In this document: piece by piece, positions 63,310 to 64,000 of the stretch
Numbering within the stretch: the stretch's first letter is position 1
Layout of the letters: every line of letters starts with the position of its first letter
Origin: Streptosporangium canum
GTDB lineage: Bacteria > Actinomycetota > Actinomycetes > Streptosporangiales > Streptosporangiaceae
NCBI RefSeq assembly: GCF_900113865.1
Contig: NZ_FOQY01000012.1
Coordinates: 124,001 to 188,000 of the forward strand
Direction of reading: 5' to 3'
DNA: 64,000 nucleotides
Made by a program: the position numbers and the translations under genes
Notes under the pieces: model-generated
The model's input: only the letters and a program-made list of their open reading frames with translations
Databases searched by the model: none
What the model was told of the DNA's origin: nothing

Positions 63310-64000
63310 CCAACCGATTCTCGAAGTCGACGACCTGCGGGTGCGCTTCCGCACCGGCGGGGGCCATTTCACCGCCGTCGACGGGCTGTCCTTCTCCGTG
63401 CGGCCCGGCGAGGTGCTGGGCGTCGTGGGAGAGTCGGGCTCGGGCAAGAGCGTGTCGATGCTCGGCGTGCTCGGGCTGATCCGCACCCCCAACGCGGAGA
63501 TCTCCGGAAAGGTGGTCTTCCGCGGCCGGGATCTGCTGGCCCTGAAGGACCGGGAGATGCGGGCCGTCCGGGGCCGGGAGATCGCCATGATCTTCCAGGA
63601 CCCGATGACCGCCCTCACCCCCGTCTACACGGTCGGCTGGCAGATCGCCGAGCAGATCCGCGCCCACGAGAGGATCTCCAAGAGGGAGGCCCGCGACCGC
63701 GCGGTCAGGCTGCTCGACGAGGTCGGCATCCCGGCCCCCGGCAAGCGGGTGGACTCCTACCCGCACGAGTTCTCCGGCGGCATGCGCCAGCGCGTGGTCA
63801 TCGCCATGGCGCTGTCGTGCAACCCCGGACTGCTGATCGCCGACGAGCCCACCACCGCGCTCGACGTCACCACCCAGGCGCAGATCCTCGACCTGATGCG
63901 CCGCCTGCGCACCGACCACGGCTCGGCGATCGTCATGATCACCCATGACATGGGCGTGGTCTCGGAGATCGCCGACGAGGTCCTGGTCATGTACGGCGGG
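63302..64000 (+). CDS. Peptide ABC transporter ATPase, DppD type (partial)
   Basis: 233 codons are visible before the right edge. Walker [10 protein letters not shown] is near residues 43-51, Q-loop FQDPMTALTPVY near 98-109, signature FSGGMRQRVVIAMAL near 157-171 and Walker [13 protein letters not shown] near 177-188. The start is GTG at 63302, overlapping the permease end. A DppF-type partner is expected beyond the edge. Confidence 0.92.
   Translation, partial: MPDQPILEVDDLRVRFRTGGGHFTAVDGLSFSVRPGEVLGVVGESGSGKSVSMLGVLGLIRTPNAEISGKVVFRGRDLLALKDREMRAVRGREIAMIFQDPMTALTPVYTVGWQIAEQIRAHERISKREARDRAVRLLDEVGIPAPGKRVDSYPHEFSGGMRQRVVIAMALSCNPGLLIADEPTTALDVTTQAQILDLMRRLRTDHGSAIVMITHDMGVVSEIADEVLVMYGG

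Overview
The window is very GC-rich with strongly GC3-biased codons, frequent GTG starts, and a rimP-nusA-ylxR-infB-DUF503-rbfA-nrnA-truB translation cluster. It also carries XRE/DUF397 pairs, a Ser/Thr kinase with a WD40 tail, and genes for catabolism of the steroid C/D rings. Together these point to a chromosomal segment of a filamentous actinobacterium, most likely of the Streptosporangiaceae type (inference from gene content and composition; no 16S rRNA is present). No rRNA, tRNA, CRISPR array, transposase or phage gene was recognised.

Layout. 1-2954: one end of a cholesterol C/D-ring (HIP) cluster, with ipdA (cut by the edge) and echA20 divergent from two SDR genes, in the order of Rv3548c-Rv3551 of Mycobacterium tuberculosis. 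3000-6051: a RelE/Phd-type toxin-antitoxin pair, an XRE regulator with a DUF397 partner, and a small unknown gene coupled to an RsbW-like ATPase. 6052-13192: a repeat-rich gap, an ATP-grasp enzyme, a secreted M14 peptidase, a LysR regulator divergent from a cupin/DUF2871 pair, and an SDR. 13355-19133: a complete peptide ABC transporter whose binding protein has a C-terminal membrane anchor. 19260-25346: a 1175-residue kinase/WD40 protein, a DUF2252 protein and a WXG-like membrane protein.

25541-40845 holds more steroid genes: ipdF-fadE30-flavin reductase; a thiolase-like/DUF35 pair; a luciferase-like monooxygenase, a degenerate adenylate-forming protein and fadD3; and a short acyl-CoA dehydrogenase. 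Each unit is preceded by the same palindrome, CCAAGC-N4-GCTTGG. One more copy lies between echA20 and its divergent SDR. These five boxes define a scattered KstR2-like regulon, although no KstR2 gene is visible. Between the steroid units lie GntR, GNAT, CutC, a DUF6986 aldolase-like gene and fprA.

40960-57628: a membrane protein, proS, a methyltransferase, a haem-oxygenase-like diiron protein coupled to a glycosyltransferase, a CDGSH iron-sulfur protein whose gene overlaps the glycosyltransferase gene tail to tail, DUF4236, two ferritin-like DUF4439 genes, the nusA/infB operon, and pepA. 57744-64000: an FCD-type GntR regulator divergent from a proline iminopeptidase and a second peptide ABC transporter cut by the right edge.

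A recurring structural oddity is that several genes are followed at their stop codon by short tandem repeats that copy, or closely resemble, the end of the coding sequence (fprA, fadD3, the short fadE and nrnA; weaker after the DUF35 gene).
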